A stretch of DNA of 64,000 bases from Leifsonia sp. Root4 (GTDB lineage: Bacteria > Actinomycetota > Actinomycetes > Actinomycetales > Microbacteriaceae). Made by a program: the position numbers and the translations under genes. This document shows, in pieces, positions 33,935 to 42,636 of this stretch. A model generated the notes under the pieces. It saw nothing but the letters and a program-made list of their open reading frames with translations, searched no databases and was not told the DNA's origin. Each line of letters opens with the position of its first letter. The first letter of the stretch is position 1. The stretch covers positions 1,142,550-1,206,549 of the forward strand of contig NZ_LMDN01000001.1 in assembly GCF_001425085.1 (NCBI RefSeq). Reading direction: 5' to 3'.

Positions 33935-35467
33935 TCAGTCGGCGGCGACCGGCGTCGGGCCGGTCTCGGCCGCCTCGGCATCCGCGTCTTGCTGCGGCGT
34001 GGTCCAGCCGTGCACCTTCTTGGGTGCGGCGAAGAACGCCACGGCGAGCGCCCCGAGCACGGCGACGACCGCCGGCAGCAGCAGCGACTGCCCCATCGCG
34101 GTGCTGAAGCCGGCCTGCAACGCCTCGGGCAGCACGGTGTTGCCGGAGCCCGCGCCCTCGCCCGCCCCGCCGCCCTCGGTGAAACCGGGCAGCTCGGCCG
34201 CGAGGCGCGACTGCATGAGGGCTGCGATGCCGGCGCTTCCGAGCACGGCACCCATCTGACGCGTCGTGTTGTAGACGCCGGAGCCGGCGCCGGCCAGGCG
34301 CGGCGGCAGGTTGCGGGTGGCCGAGGTCGCCAGCGGCGCCCAGATGCCGGCGTTGGCGAGGCCGAGCAGCGCGATCGGGAACAGCAGCTGCCAGAGCGGC
34401 ACATCAGCCGTGAGGATGCTGCCGAGCCAGGCGAGGGAACCGGCGAGGCAGAGCAGGCCGAAGCCGGCGATGTACTTGGGGTTCACCCGGTCGACGAGCT
34501 TGCCGACGACGGGCGCGAGCCCACCCGAGATCAGGGCCATCGGAATGAGCAGCAGCGCTGACTGAGTCGGCGTGAGGCCGCGCACCGTCTGCGTGTAGAA
34601 CATCAGCGGCAGCGCCATCGCGGTGATCGCGAATCCGACGGTCGTGATGGCGACGTTGGAGAGCGCGAAGTTGCGGTCGCGGAACAGGCCGAGCGGCAGC
34701 AGCGGCTCCCCCTTGTTGATCGCCTGCCAGCCGATGAACGCGGCGAAGATCACGATGCCGGTGATGATGAGGCCCCACACCGTGATCGGTCCCCAGATCA
34801 CGCCCCAGTCGTAGCTCTCGCCCTCCTGGATGCCGAACACGATCAGGAACAGGCCGAGCGCGCTGAGGATGACGCCGGGGATGTCGAAGCGGTGCTTGTG
34901 CGTGGCCAGCGTCGGCACGAGCCGCCACGCCAGGATGAAGGCGACGATGCCGACGGGCACGTTGACGAAGAAGATCCACTCCCAGCCGGCGGCATCCACC
35001 AACACGCCACCGAGGATCGGGCCGACGAGCGTCGCGACGCCGGCGACGGCGCCCCAGAGTCCCATGGCCTGGCCGCGCCGGTCCGGCGGGAAGATGCGGG
35101 TGATCACGGCCATCGTCTGCGGCGTCATCATGGCCGCGCCGAAGCCTTGGAAGACGCGGGCCATGATCAGCGAGTTGATGTCGCCGGAGAAGCCACACCA
35201 AGCGGATGCCGCGGTGAAGACGACCAGGCCGATGAGGTAGAGCCTCTTCGGGCCGAAGCGGTCGCCGAGGCGGCCGGTGATCAGCAGCGGCACGGCGTAG
35301 GCGAGCAGATAGGCGCTCGTCACCCAGATCACGCTGTTGATGTCGGCGTCGAGCCCGGTCATGATCGACGGGTTCGCGACCGAGACGATCGTGGAGTCGA
35401 CCAGGATCATGAAGAATCCGAGCACGAGTGCCCAGAGGGCCGGCCAGGGCCGGGTGACGATTTCCAT
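33935..35467 (-). CDS. MFS drug-efflux transporter, DHA2 (14-TM) type
   Basis: A 510-aa inner-membrane protein with about fourteen hydrophobic segments. Diagnostic motifs: LVDSTIVSVANPSI (motif D1), TGRLGDRFGPKRLYLIGL (motif A), ARVFQGFGAAMMTPQTMAVI (motif B) and WGAVAGVATLVGPILGGVLVDAAGWEWIFFVNVPVG (motif C, antiporter signature). These mark EmrB/QacA-type proton-coupled multidrug exporters. Start at ATG 35467 behind AAGGAC; 11 bp after padR, hence one operon. The C-terminus is acidic. The drugs exported are not known. Confidence 0.92.
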   Translation of the reverse strand: MEIVTRPWPALWALVLGFFMILVDSTIVSVANPSIMTGLDADINSVIWVTSAYLLAYAVPLLITGRLGDRFGPKRLYLIGLVVFTAASAWCGFSGDINSLIMARVFQGFGAAMMTPQTMAVITRIFPPDRRGQAMGLWGAVAGVATLVGPILGGVLVDAAGWEWIFFVNVPVGIVAFILAWRLVPTLATHKHRFDIPGVILSALGLFLIVFGIQEGESYDWGVIWGPITVWGLIITGIVIFAAFIGWQAINKGEPLLPLGLFRDRNFALSNVAITTVGFAITAMALPLMFYTQTVRGLTPTQSALLLIPMALISGGLAPVVGKLVDRVNPKYIAGFGLLCLAGSLAWLGSILTADVPLWQLLFPIALLGLANAGIWAPLATSATRNLPPRLAGAGSGVYNTTRQMGAVLGSAGIAALMQSRLAAELPGFTEGGGAGEGAGSGNTVLPEALQAGFSTAMGQSLLLPAVVAVLGALAVAFFAAPKKVHGWTTPQQDADAEAAETGPTPVAAD

Positions 35468-35478
35468 GGACGTTGTCC

Positions 35479-36072
35479 TTAATTCGGGGAGTGCGGGAAA
35501 GGGGCGGCGCCGGTCTCGAGCCACGGCAGGTCGCCGCTCGCGATGTCGGCGACGGTGGCGGTGAGCCAGCTGATCTCGGTGCGGAGCAGCGTCGCCCGGT
35601 AGTCGACGTCGACCCAGTACAGGCGCGGGACGCCCCGGGCGGCTGCGCCGGCCATGAGCTGCTCGATCTCGGCGAGCTCGGCCTGGAGGAGCGCGACGCG
35701 GGCGCCGAGGAGCTCGGTCACCTCGTGCCGCGGGAGGTTGTGGGACTCTCCGAGTGCCAGCGGGAAGCGTGGGTACTCGTTGACGGGGGTGGCGAGGAGT
35801 TCGGCGATCGTGCCGCCCAGGCGCTCGCGCCCGGCATCCGTGATCTCGTAGCTCGTCCGCTCCGGCCGATTGCCCGCCCGTTCGGTGCCGCGCACGGCGG
35901 CGAGGCCCTGTTCGAGCAGCCGATCGACCGCGTGGTAGAGCGAGCCACGGCGCACCTTGACGACCCGGTCCTCACGGCGCTGGATCAGCAGTTGGTACAT
36001 CTCGTAGGGGTGCATGGGTCGCTCCGCGAGCAGCGCGAGTGCCGCGATGCCGAGGGGCGTGAGCGCGACCAC
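35479..36072 (-). CDS. PadR-family regulator of the MFS exporter
   Basis: A 197-aa protein: winged helix LTPLGIAALALLAERPMHPYEMYQLLIQRREDRVVKVRRGSLYHAVDRLLEQGLA (residues 4-60), wing TSYEITDAGRERL, and a C-terminal helical domain with a long dimerisation helix (VALLQAELAEIEQLM). The GTG start fits the family N-terminus. It precedes and probably represses the MFS gene, with the dyad TAGTCCnnnnGGACTA (36089-36104) 17 bp upstream as the likely operator. Confidence 0.88.
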   Translation of the reverse strand: MVALTPLGIAALALLAERPMHPYEMYQLLIQRREDRVVKVRRGSLYHAVDRLLEQGLAAVRGTERAGNRPERTSYEITDAGRERLGGTIAELLATPVNEYPRFPLALGESHNLPRHEVTELLGARVALLQAELAEIEQLMAGAAARGVPRLYWVDVDYRATLLRTEISWLTATVADIASGDLPWLETGAAPFPHSPN

Positions 36073-36088
36073 AGTATTCCGTTCCGAT

Positions 36089-36104
36089 TAGTCCAACCGG
36101 ACTA
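36089..36104. promoter_or_regulatory. Dyad operator TAGTCC-n4-GGACTA upstream of padR
   Basis: A perfect 6-bp inverted repeat separated by AACC, placed at the promoter of padR-MFS. Probable PadR site. Confidence 0.6.
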
Positions 36105-36145
36105 TTAGACCCCGGATGCCGCACCCCGTCAATCCGCGAGTCCGT

Positions 36146-36202
36146 TGAGAGCGGTCAAATGGCCACTTTCGACCCCCTGAAGCGGCCATTTGACCGCTCT
36201 CA
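36146..36202. repeat. Perfect 19-bp inverted repeat after the phosphonate operon
   Basis: Arms 36146-36164 (TGAGAGCGGTCAAATGGCC) and 36184-36202 pair perfectly around a 19-nt loop. It starts 13 bp beyond the last gene of the phosphonate operon and lies before the padR promoter. No T-tract. Confidence 0.7.
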
Positions 36203-36214
36203 GTGGAACTGCGA

Positions 36215-37588
36215 CTAGTCGGCGGGGTGGATGCGGCGACCGGTGCGATCGCGGTCCGGGTACGGGTGCGGCACGGCGTGCGGAACCGCGCTCGGCGCCA
36301 GGCCGATGCGGGCGGCGACCGGCGCCACGGCGGCCGGGCGCACCGCCTCGGAGTCCGGCGCGGGCGGGCGGAACAGGGCGGTGGGCGAGATCCCCGCTGG
36401 CGAGGAGGGCGAGGACGCGGGGGCGGTCGCCGGCGCCGTGGACGCAGCCGGTGCCGGGCCGCCGAGCGCACGCGCCGCGGCAAAGGCCGCGTCGATCTGC
36501 TCGAGCGGGAACACCTCGCCGAGCAGCTGCTCGAACGGGCGCCGCCGCCATGCCGTCGCCAGGTAGTCGGCGGCCCGCTGCAGCTGGACCGGCGTGTAGT
36601 TGTGCACGCCGCGCACGGTCAGCAGCTGGCGCACGACGCGCTCCGGGTCCAGCTGCACCGGCGCACTCGGTGAGACGCTGCCAACGAGCACGAGCACGCC
36701 GCCGGTGTCGAGGGAGGCGATGGCGGATGCCACAGCGGGCACGGCCCCGGAGAGCTCCAGCGCAACATCGCAGAGCCCGCGCCCCCTTGTCTGCGCGGCG
36801 AGCACCCTCGCGAGGCTTCCGGTCGCTGCGCTCGGAAGCGACGGATCGGCGACGGCCGCCGCACCGAAGCGCAGCGCGGCCGCACGCCGCTCGGCGCTCG
36901 GGTCACTGACGATCACGCGCGCCCCGGCATCCGTCGCCATCGCCGTCGCCGTGAGACCAAGCATCCCGGCACCCGTCACGAGCACGGTGCGGCCGGTCAG
37001 CGGCGTGATCTGCTCGGCCGCCTCGATCGCGGCGACGACCGTGGCGGTGGCGCACGACGCCGGCGCGAGAACCCCGGCCGGGGTCTCGTCGTCGACGATC
37101 ACGATGCCGGTGCCGCGCTTCAGGTGCACGGCAGAGGCAAAGCCGCCGCTCAGCTCCCACTCGTGGTGCACGGCCTCGTGGCCGTACTTCGCCGCCGAGC
37201 TGCACTTGTTCGAGAGCCCGCGCCGGCAGCGCGCGCAGCGCCCGCACGACACGACGACCGACCAGATCACCCGCATGCCCGCCTCGAGGCGTCGGCCGTC
37301 TACGGCGCGCACCGGGCCGGCGGTCGCGAGCACCCTGCCCACCTGTTCGTGGCCGAGCACCGATGGCACCGGCCCCGGCCGGTGGCCGGAGATGGTGTGC
37401 ACATCGGATCCGCACACGGTCGCCAGCTCCACCGAGACCAGGGCGTCGCCGTGGGCCAGCCGGATGCCGGGAACGGCGAGCGCCTCGTGGGCGCGGCCGA
37501 CTCCCGGCCACACCATCGCGAGGGCGGCCGGGGTCAGATCGAGGTCAAGCGATTCGGTTCGCGGCGATGCGAGCGCTGTTCCGGGCAT
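36215..37588 (-). CDS. Phosphonate-associated zinc alcohol dehydrogenase
   Basis: A 457-aa medium-chain dehydrogenase. Catalytic-zinc region ATVCGSDVHTISGHRP...LGHEQVG, structural-zinc cysteines CGRCARCRRGLSNKC (about 115-130), and NAD(P) fold TVLVTGAGMLGLTATAMA (about 205). The family found in phosphonate operons is predicted to reduce or oxidise the aldehyde/alcohol formed during phosphonate breakdown. The enzyme proper ends near residue 370; the last ~85 residues are a Pro/Ala/Ser-rich tail (PAPAASTAPATAPASSPSSP...) not seen in the family. Stop-to-start gap to the phosphonatase is eight bases. It is the last gene of the operon. Confidence 0.85.
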   Translation of the reverse strand: MPGTALASPRTESLDLDLTPAALAMVWPGVGRAHEALAVPGIRLAHGDALVSVELATVCGSDVHTISGHRPGPVPSVLGHEQVGRVLATAGPVRAVDGRRLEAGMRVIWSVVVSCGRCARCRRGLSNKCSSAAKYGHEAVHHEWELSGGFASAVHLKRGTGIVIVDDETPAGVLAPASCATATVVAAIEAAEQITPLTGRTVLVTGAGMLGLTATAMATDAGARVIVSDPSAERRAAALRFGAAAVADPSLPSAATGSLARVLAAQTRGRGLCDVALELSGAVPAVASAIASLDTGGVLVLVGSVSPSAPVQLDPERVVRQLLTVRGVHNYTPVQLQRAADYLATAWRRRPFEQLLGEVFPLEQIDAAFAAARALGGPAPAASTAPATAPASSPSSPAGISPTALFRPPAPDSEAVRPAAVAPVAARIGLAPSAVPHAVPHPYPDRDRTGRRIHPAD

Positions 37589-37596
37589 GGACCGGC

Positions 37597-38586
37597 CTAC
37601 GCCTGAACGTCGGAAGCGGGCGCGGCGCCGGCGTCGGCGCCGGCGTCAGAATCGTCCTCGCCGTCCACATCGTCCTCGCCGTCCACATCGTCAGCGTCGT
37701 CTGCGTCGTCCTCGTTCTCGTCGAATTCGGCGTCCTCGTCGTCGAACAGGCCGAGCAGCTCAGGCAGTTCGGCGATGGAGCTGATCACGTCGTCGGCGCC
37801 GGCGGCCAACAGCTGCTCCTCGCCGTGGGCACCGCTCAGCACGCCGATCACGAGGCCGGCTCCGGCCCGGGTTCCGCTCTGCATGTCGGAGACGGTGTCG
37901 CCGACGACGATCATGGCCTCCACCGCGCTGGTCTCGGTGCGCAGCAGCGCTGTGAGGGGCATGTCGGGATGCGGGCGGCCCCGGCCGGCATCCGCCGGGG
38001 TCAGCACGATGTCTGCGAGGTCGCGCCAGTCGAGCGCGTCGAGGATCGCGTTGACGGTCGGCCGGGCAAAACCCGTGGTGAGCGCCACGGTGATGCCGGC
38101 CTCCTGCAGCTGTTCGATGGCGAGGCGGGCGCCGGGGATCTCGGTCACACCCTCCTCGGCGACGATCTCGGCGTAGGCCGCCTCGAACGCGGCGTTCGCG
38201 GCCTGGGCGCGCTCCTCGTCGCCGGTGATGGCGCGGAACACCTCGATCTTGGACTGCCCCATCGTGACGCGCACGTACTCGAGGGCCGCCTCGCGCTCCT
38301 CGGGCGTCGCGCCGATGTTCTGCCGCTCGGCGACGCGGCCGAAGGCGCGCTCGACGGTGCCGTCGTCGGCGACGGTCGTTCCGGCCATGTCGAGCACGAC
38401 GAGCTCGATCGCCACCTCGTACTCCTCAAGCTCGAACTCCTCAAGCTCGAACTCCTCGAGCTCCTCGTCGTCGTAGAAGGAATCGAGCGCGTCGTCGAGT
38501 TCGAGCTCGATGGCGTCGATGTCGGTGGCGTCCGCGGCTGGGACGTCGGTGATGTCGGTGGCGGTGATTGGAGCGGTCTCGGTCAT
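37597..38586 (-). CDS. Phosphonatase-like HAD hydrolase with acidic extensions
   Basis: A 329-aa protein. The core (about 60-275) is a HAD hydrolase of the PhnX-like type: nucleophile Asp66 in VVLDMAGTT (alanine where other HADs have the second Asp, as in phosphonoacetaldehyde hydrolase), and VTMGQSKIEVFRAI with Lys113 aligned to the Schiff-base lysine of PhnX. ALTTGFAR and VVGDTVSDMQSG complete the motifs. It probably cleaves the C-P bond of phosphonoacetaldehyde. Odd features: an N-terminal acidic segment with three FELEE units (15-bp DNA repeat at 38421-38465), and a C-terminal tail of ~45 mostly Asp/Glu residues with two DVDGED units. ATG at 38586. Confidence 0.85.
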   Translation of the reverse strand: MTETAPITATDITDVPAADATDIDAIELELDDALDSFYDDEELEEFELEEFELEEYEVAIELVVLDMAGTTVADDGTVERAFGRVAERQNIGATPEEREAALEYVRVTMGQSKIEVFRAITGDEERAQAANAAFEAAYAEIVAEEGVTEIPGARLAIEQLQEAGITVALTTGFARPTVNAILDALDWRDLADIVLTPADAGRGRPHPDMPLTALLRTETSAVEAMIVVGDTVSDMQSGTRAGAGLVIGVLSGAHGEEQLLAAGADDVISSIAELPELLGLFDDEDAEFDENEDDADDADDVDGEDDVDGEDDSDAGADAGAAPASDVQA

Positions 38587-38648
38587 GATCAGCCTGTCTT
38601 TCTGGTGAGCCGGTGGGAGGAAGTGGGCGGCGGTGCGGGGCGGGCCCG

Positions 38649-39905
38649 CTAGGCGCGGGCGGGTTCGAAAAGCTCGGCGATCACGCTGTCGGCGAGGCCG
38701 AGGCCGCACGTCATGCCGATGCCGGTGGTCGCGGCCACGATGTGCACGCCGGGCAGCGGCGACTCGACGAGGAACTCGTTCGGCCCAGAGGCGTAGACGC
38801 CCTGCCAGCGTTCGAGCACCTGCAGGCGCGCCCCGCCGAACAGCTCACTCGTGATGGCGGCGAGGGCGTCGAACGCCCCCTCTTGTTGGAACGGCGTCAC
38901 CGACTGCCCGCGATAGTGGGTGTCTCCGACGATCAGGCTGCCGTCGGGCAGCTGCGTGTACATCTGGTTGAGGTCGAGCGCCATGAGTTGCGGATGCCGC
39001 CGCTCCAGCCGTTCGCGCAGGGCGGCCGTCGCCGGTGACGCGGCGAAGGCGGAGTAGCGCAGCATCGACCAGCCGGTGAGCAGCGGGCCGGGCAGGGCGA
39101 ATGCCGGAGTCTCTGGCCCGGCGCCGGGCAGCTCGACGCGTACCCGCATCATGTCGAGGCCGCAGCGACGGATGCCGACGGCCTGCGCGACCTCGCCGAA
39201 GAGCTGATCGATGTCGTGGTTGACGGCCACGATGATCGTGTCGGCGGCGATGTGGCCGCGGCTGGTGGAGAGCACGCCGGACTTCACGGACCGCACGGCA
39301 CTCTGCCAGCGGAACTGCACACCGCGGGTGGCCAGCCAGCGGGCCAGCGCCGGAACGGCCTCGCGCGGGTTCAGCTGTAGGTCGTCGCGCATCCAGGCGC
39401 CTCCGACGACGTCGGGGCCGAGGGCGGGGACGGCGGCGCGCATCTGGGCGGCGCTCAGCAGTTCGACGGGCGGCACGTCGGCGGGCGGCTGCTCGGCATA
39501 GCGCTGCGCAGCGTTCCGCCCGGTGTTCTGCGGGGTGTTCTGTGCGGAGGCGAAGTCGGCCAGCACGGCCGCCTCGTCATCCGCTCGCGCGACCAGCCAT
39601 GCCCCGCTCGTTCGCAGCCACATTCCCGTCTCGGCGGAGATCCTCAGCCAGAGTTCTCGGCTGCGCTCCGCGTAGGCGCGGGCCTGCCCGGTCTGCGCGC
39701 TCACGCAGGCGTGTCCGAAGTTGCGGATCGAGGCTCCGCTGATGTCGGCGGCCCTGTCGACGACGACGACGGAGAGCCCGCGGTCGATCGCGGCGAGCGC
39801 ATGCCCGAGTCCGACGACGCCGGCCCCGACGATGGCGACGTCGAACTCTTCGAATGTGCCGGTCTGTCGAACGGCGGGGTGGGCGCTTGAACGGGCGGAG
39901 ACCAT
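38649..39905 (-). CDS. FAD-dependent oxidoreductase of phosphonate operons
   Basis: A 418-aa DAO-like flavoprotein. FAD fold FDVAIVGAGVVGLGHALAAIDRGLSVVVVDR (residues 22-52), SGASIRNFGHACVSAQTG, a substrate domain with LNPREAVPALARWL, and the C-terminal FAD contact VHIVAATTGIGMTCGLGLADSVIAEL. This is the family repeatedly found with phosphonatase-like HAD genes; it is thought to oxidise the amino carbon of 2-aminoethylphosphonate or related compounds to phosphonoacetaldehyde. Start ATG shares one base with the phnE stop (TGATG). With the next two genes it would form an oxidative degradation route that does not need a transaminase (inference). Confidence 0.87.
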   Translation of the reverse strand: MVSARSSAHPAVRQTGTFEEFDVAIVGAGVVGLGHALAAIDRGLSVVVVDRAADISGASIRNFGHACVSAQTGQARAYAERSRELWLRISAETGMWLRTSGAWLVARADDEAAVLADFASAQNTPQNTGRNAAQRYAEQPPADVPPVELLSAAQMRAAVPALGPDVVGGAWMRDDLQLNPREAVPALARWLATRGVQFRWQSAVRSVKSGVLSTSRGHIAADTIIVAVNHDIDQLFGEVAQAVGIRRCGLDMMRVRVELPGAGPETPAFALPGPLLTGWSMLRYSAFAASPATAALRERLERRHPQLMALDLNQMYTQLPDGSLIVGDTHYRGQSVTPFQQEGAFDALAAITSELFGGARLQVLERWQGVYASGPNEFLVESPLPGVHIVAATTGIGMTCGLGLADSVIAELFEPARA

Positions 39906-41653
39906 CAGTGCAGTGCCTTTCTGATCCAGCTGGCGAGACCCTCGACGATGAGAACCGTCGCGGTCATCATGAGGACGATCGCCATCACCTCGTCGTAGGC
40001 CGAGATACGTCCGGCGTTGTTGAGGTAGAAGCCGATCCCGCCACCGCCGACAATGCCGAGGATGGTGGCCGCGCGCAGATTGGTGTCGAGCATGTAGAAG
40101 CTGTGGCCGATGATGGCCTTGCTCGACGGCGGAACGGTCGCGGCAGCGTACACCTGCATGCGGCTCGCCCCCGCCGCGCGCAGTGCGCGTTCCGGCCCCG
40201 GTGCAACCTCCTCGAAGCTGTCGGCGAAGAGCTTGCCGAGCAACCCGATTCCGCAGAAGCCGAGGGCGAGGACTCCGGCCTGCGGGCCGAAGCCGGTGAT
40301 CACGATGAGCACGATCGCGAGGATCAGCTCCGGGATGCCGCGCACGACGACGAGCGAGAGCCGCGCTCCGACTCTGGTGGCCCGGTTCGGGGCGATGTTG
40401 CGGGCGGCGAGCGAGCCGACCACGAGCGAGAGCAGCAGGCTGAGCAGCGTGGCGGCGAGCGCGATCTGGATCGTCTCGGCCATCGCACCGAACATCTGCT
40501 CCGCCGAGTAGTTGCCGAAACTCGGCGGCCACAGCTTGGCGAGCATCGCAGGCACGTATTTCCAGAAGGTGAGCAGATCGCCCCACTGGATGTCGCAGAC
40601 CCAGAGCGCACCGACGACCACCGCGGCGGCGATCGCCGACCACACGGCGTTCGTGCGGCGGCTGGCCGTCCACGGGCGGCGCATGGCCGCGTCGACGTCG
40701 GCGAAGCCGGCAACGCCGTGCGGCGCGAGCAGGGTCTGTTCGGTGCGCGCGGCGAAGCGCCCCGTCACGCCGCGGCCGGCCCTGGCGGCGGCGCGCACCG
40801 TGCGGTCCCCAAGGCCGCGCCCGCTGGGGGCGACGCCGAGCAGCGAGGTGCGCACGGCAGAGGAGACGATCTCCATGCCGACGCAGAGCAGGAAGATCAC
40901 GAGAGCGAGACCCATCGCCAGCGCGTAGTCGAGCGACTGCAACGCGAAGGCGAGGTCGTGGCCGAGGCCGACGACACCGACGTAGCCGAGGATGACGGAG
41001 CCGCGCAGGTTGATGTCGTTGCGGTGCAGGATGGTGGCGACGAAGGACGGCGCGACCTGGGGCATCACCCCACTGAAGAACTGCTGAGCGGTGCTGCCGC
41101 CCGCCGCACGGATCGCCCGGCGGGGGCCCTCGTCGATCTGCTCGATGGCGTCGGCGAAGAGCTTGGAGATCATGCCGATCGAGTGGATGCCAATGGCGAT
41201 GATGCCGGGCAGCGCACCGAGCGTGAACATGCCGGCGAGGATCATCGCGATCACCACGTCGGGGATCGCCCTGGTCACGACGCCGATGGAACGGCCGGCA
41301 ACGCGCCAGCCGCGCCCCGGAGTGGTGTTGCCGGCGGCCAGATAGGCCACCGGGAGCGAGAGCACCGCGGCGAGCAGCGTTCCGATGATGACGATGCCGA
41401 GGGTGAGTGCGGTCGACCAGAGCAGCTCGCCGAGCGGCGGGAACTCGAGCGGCAGCGCGCGCGAGAGGAAGTTCTCGGCGTTGCCCCAGCTGGCGATGAT
41501 GTCCGGCAGCGAGATGCCGACGGCGGCGAATGACCACGCGGCGGCGGCGAGCACCAGCAGGATGGCGACGATCGCCGCGATCCGCTCCGGCGAGGTGCGC
41601 GGCCGAACCGGGGCGACGAGGCCCCGCGGCTGGCTGAGCGTCGCTGTGCTCAT
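39905..41653 (-). CDS. phnE: Phosphonate ABC permease, tandem PhnE fusion
   Basis: A 582-aa membrane protein made of two PhnE-type permease domains. The first (about 20-270) contains ALTLGIVIIGTLLAAVLSLPVAYLAAGN, the second (about 335-582) ETIQIALAATLLSLLLSLVVGSLAARNIAP. Each has its own EAA loop (FADAIEQIDEGPRRAIRAAGGS and FADSFEEVAPGPERALRAAGAS). Many bacteria carry phnE as two genes, so this is a fused dimer in one chain. The ATG overlaps the phnC stop (ATGA). A linker of ~60 basic residues joins the halves (DRTVRAAARAGRGVTGRFAARTEQ). Confidence 0.92.
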   Translation of the reverse strand: MSTATLSQPRGLVAPVRPRTSPERIAAIVAILLVLAAAAWSFAAVGISLPDIIASWGNAENFLSRALPLEFPPLGELLWSTALTLGIVIIGTLLAAVLSLPVAYLAAGNTTPGRGWRVAGRSIGVVTRAIPDVVIAMILAGMFTLGALPGIIAIGIHSIGMISKLFADAIEQIDEGPRRAIRAAGGSTAQQFFSGVMPQVAPSFVATILHRNDINLRGSVILGYVGVVGLGHDLAFALQSLDYALAMGLALVIFLLCVGMEIVSSAVRTSLLGVAPSGRGLGDRTVRAAARAGRGVTGRFAARTEQTLLAPHGVAGFADVDAAMRRPWTASRRTNAVWSAIAAAVVVGALWVCDIQWGDLLTFWKYVPAMLAKLWPPSFGNYSAEQMFGAMAETIQIALAATLLSLLLSLVVGSLAARNIAPNRATRVGARLSLVVVRGIPELILAIVLIVITGFGPQAGVLALGFCGIGLLGKLFADSFEEVAPGPERALRAAGASRMQVYAAATVPPSSKAIIGHSFYMLDTNLRAATILGIVGGGGIGFYLNNAGRISAYDEVMAIVLMMTATVLIVEGLASWIRKALH

Positions 41654-42585
41654 CGGGGTGCCGGACCGCTGCTGCCGGGCGCCGTCGACGAGTCGTCGTC
41701 GGAGGCCGGAGCGGCGAACTGCAACTCGAGTTCGCTGATGGCGCGGAACTCGCTGGTCGTCGTGGCGACGCGACCGTAGATCTCCATCACCTCGGACTTG
41801 CTGAGACCCGCGGTAGGGGTGTCGAGCACGACCTGGCCGTGGCGGAGCCCGACGATGCGGTCGCCCCAGCCGAGGGCGAGGTCGACCTGGTGCAGGCTGC
41901 ACAGCACGGTGAGCCCGTTGTCGACGGCGATCTCGCGGATGAGGTTCATGACCTGTTCGCTCGACTCGGGGTCGAGCGAGGCGACGGGTTCGTCGGCGAG
42001 CAGCACCTCCGGGTTCTGCATGAGCGCCCTGGCGATGGCGACGCGCTGCTGCTGGCCGCCCGAGAGGGTGTCTGCCCGCTGGTACGCGGCGGAGAGCAGG
42101 CCGACACGGTCGAGGTGGCCGAGGGCCGCGCGCTTGAGATCCCGCGGGTAGCTGATGAGCCCGAGGCGCGGTCCGCGGAGGGCGGCGAGCGCCCCGGTGA
42201 GCACGTTCTCGAGCACGCTGAGCGAGCCGACGAGCTCGAATTGCTGGAACACGAAGCCGATGCGGCTGCGCAGCCGGCGCAGCTCTCGGCCCGTGAGCTG
42301 GGCCAGGTCCTGGCCGAGCACGCTGATCTCGCCGAAGCTCGGCTGCTCGAGGCCGTCGACGTGGCGCAGCAGCGTGGACTTTCCGGAGCCGGAGAGCCCG
42401 AGCAGCACAACGACCTCGCCGCGCTTGACCTCGAGGTTCACGTCGTTGAGCGCGGCCAGATCGCCGAAGCGCTTGCCGAGCCCGCTCATGCGCACAACGG
42501 TGTCGGTGTCGGATGCCGGTGTTGCAGCGGCGGTCGGCGCTGACGCCGCGTGTGCAGTCATCGGCGCGGGCACGAGCTCGGTCAT
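41650..42585 (-). CDS. phnC: Phosphonate ABC transporter ATPase
   Basis: A 311-aa ABC ATPase: Walker A VVLLGLSGSGKSTLLRHVDGLE (about 60), Q-loop IGFVFQQFELVGSLSVLENVLTGAL, signature ADTLSGGQQQRVAIARALMQ, Walker B VLLADEPVASLDPESSEQ and the switch SLHQVDLALGWGDRIVGLRHG. The spacing and the NLIREIAVDNGLTVLCSLHQV segment are typical of PhnC. The first 30 residues and the last 25 (acidic, Ser/Pro-rich) are extensions. Its start lies 105 bp after phnD, across the hairpin at 42637-42674. Confidence 0.92.
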   Translation of the reverse strand: MTELVPAPMTAHAASAPTAAATPASDTDTVVRMSGLGKRFGDLAALNDVNLEVKRGEVVVLLGLSGSGKSTLLRHVDGLEQPSFGEISVLGQDLAQLTGRELRRLRSRIGFVFQQFELVGSLSVLENVLTGALAALRGPRLGLISYPRDLKRAALGHLDRVGLLSAAYQRADTLSGGQQQRVAIARALMQNPEVLLADEPVASLDPESSEQVMNLIREIAVDNGLTVLCSLHQVDLALGWGDRIVGLRHGQVVLDTPTAGLSKSEVMEIYGRVATTTSEFRAISELELQFAAPASDDDSSTAPGSSGPAPR

Positions 42586-42636
42586 GGCTGGGTTCCTTCG
42601 GTGCTGGTTCGGTGGTCTGGTGCCGGGTGTGCGAGC

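Noticed and set aside
38649-41537. FAD oxidoreductase as a 962-aa fusion
   Set aside because: The upstream part is an out-of-frame shadow of phnE; ATG 39905 overlaps the phnE stop and begins just before the FAD fold.
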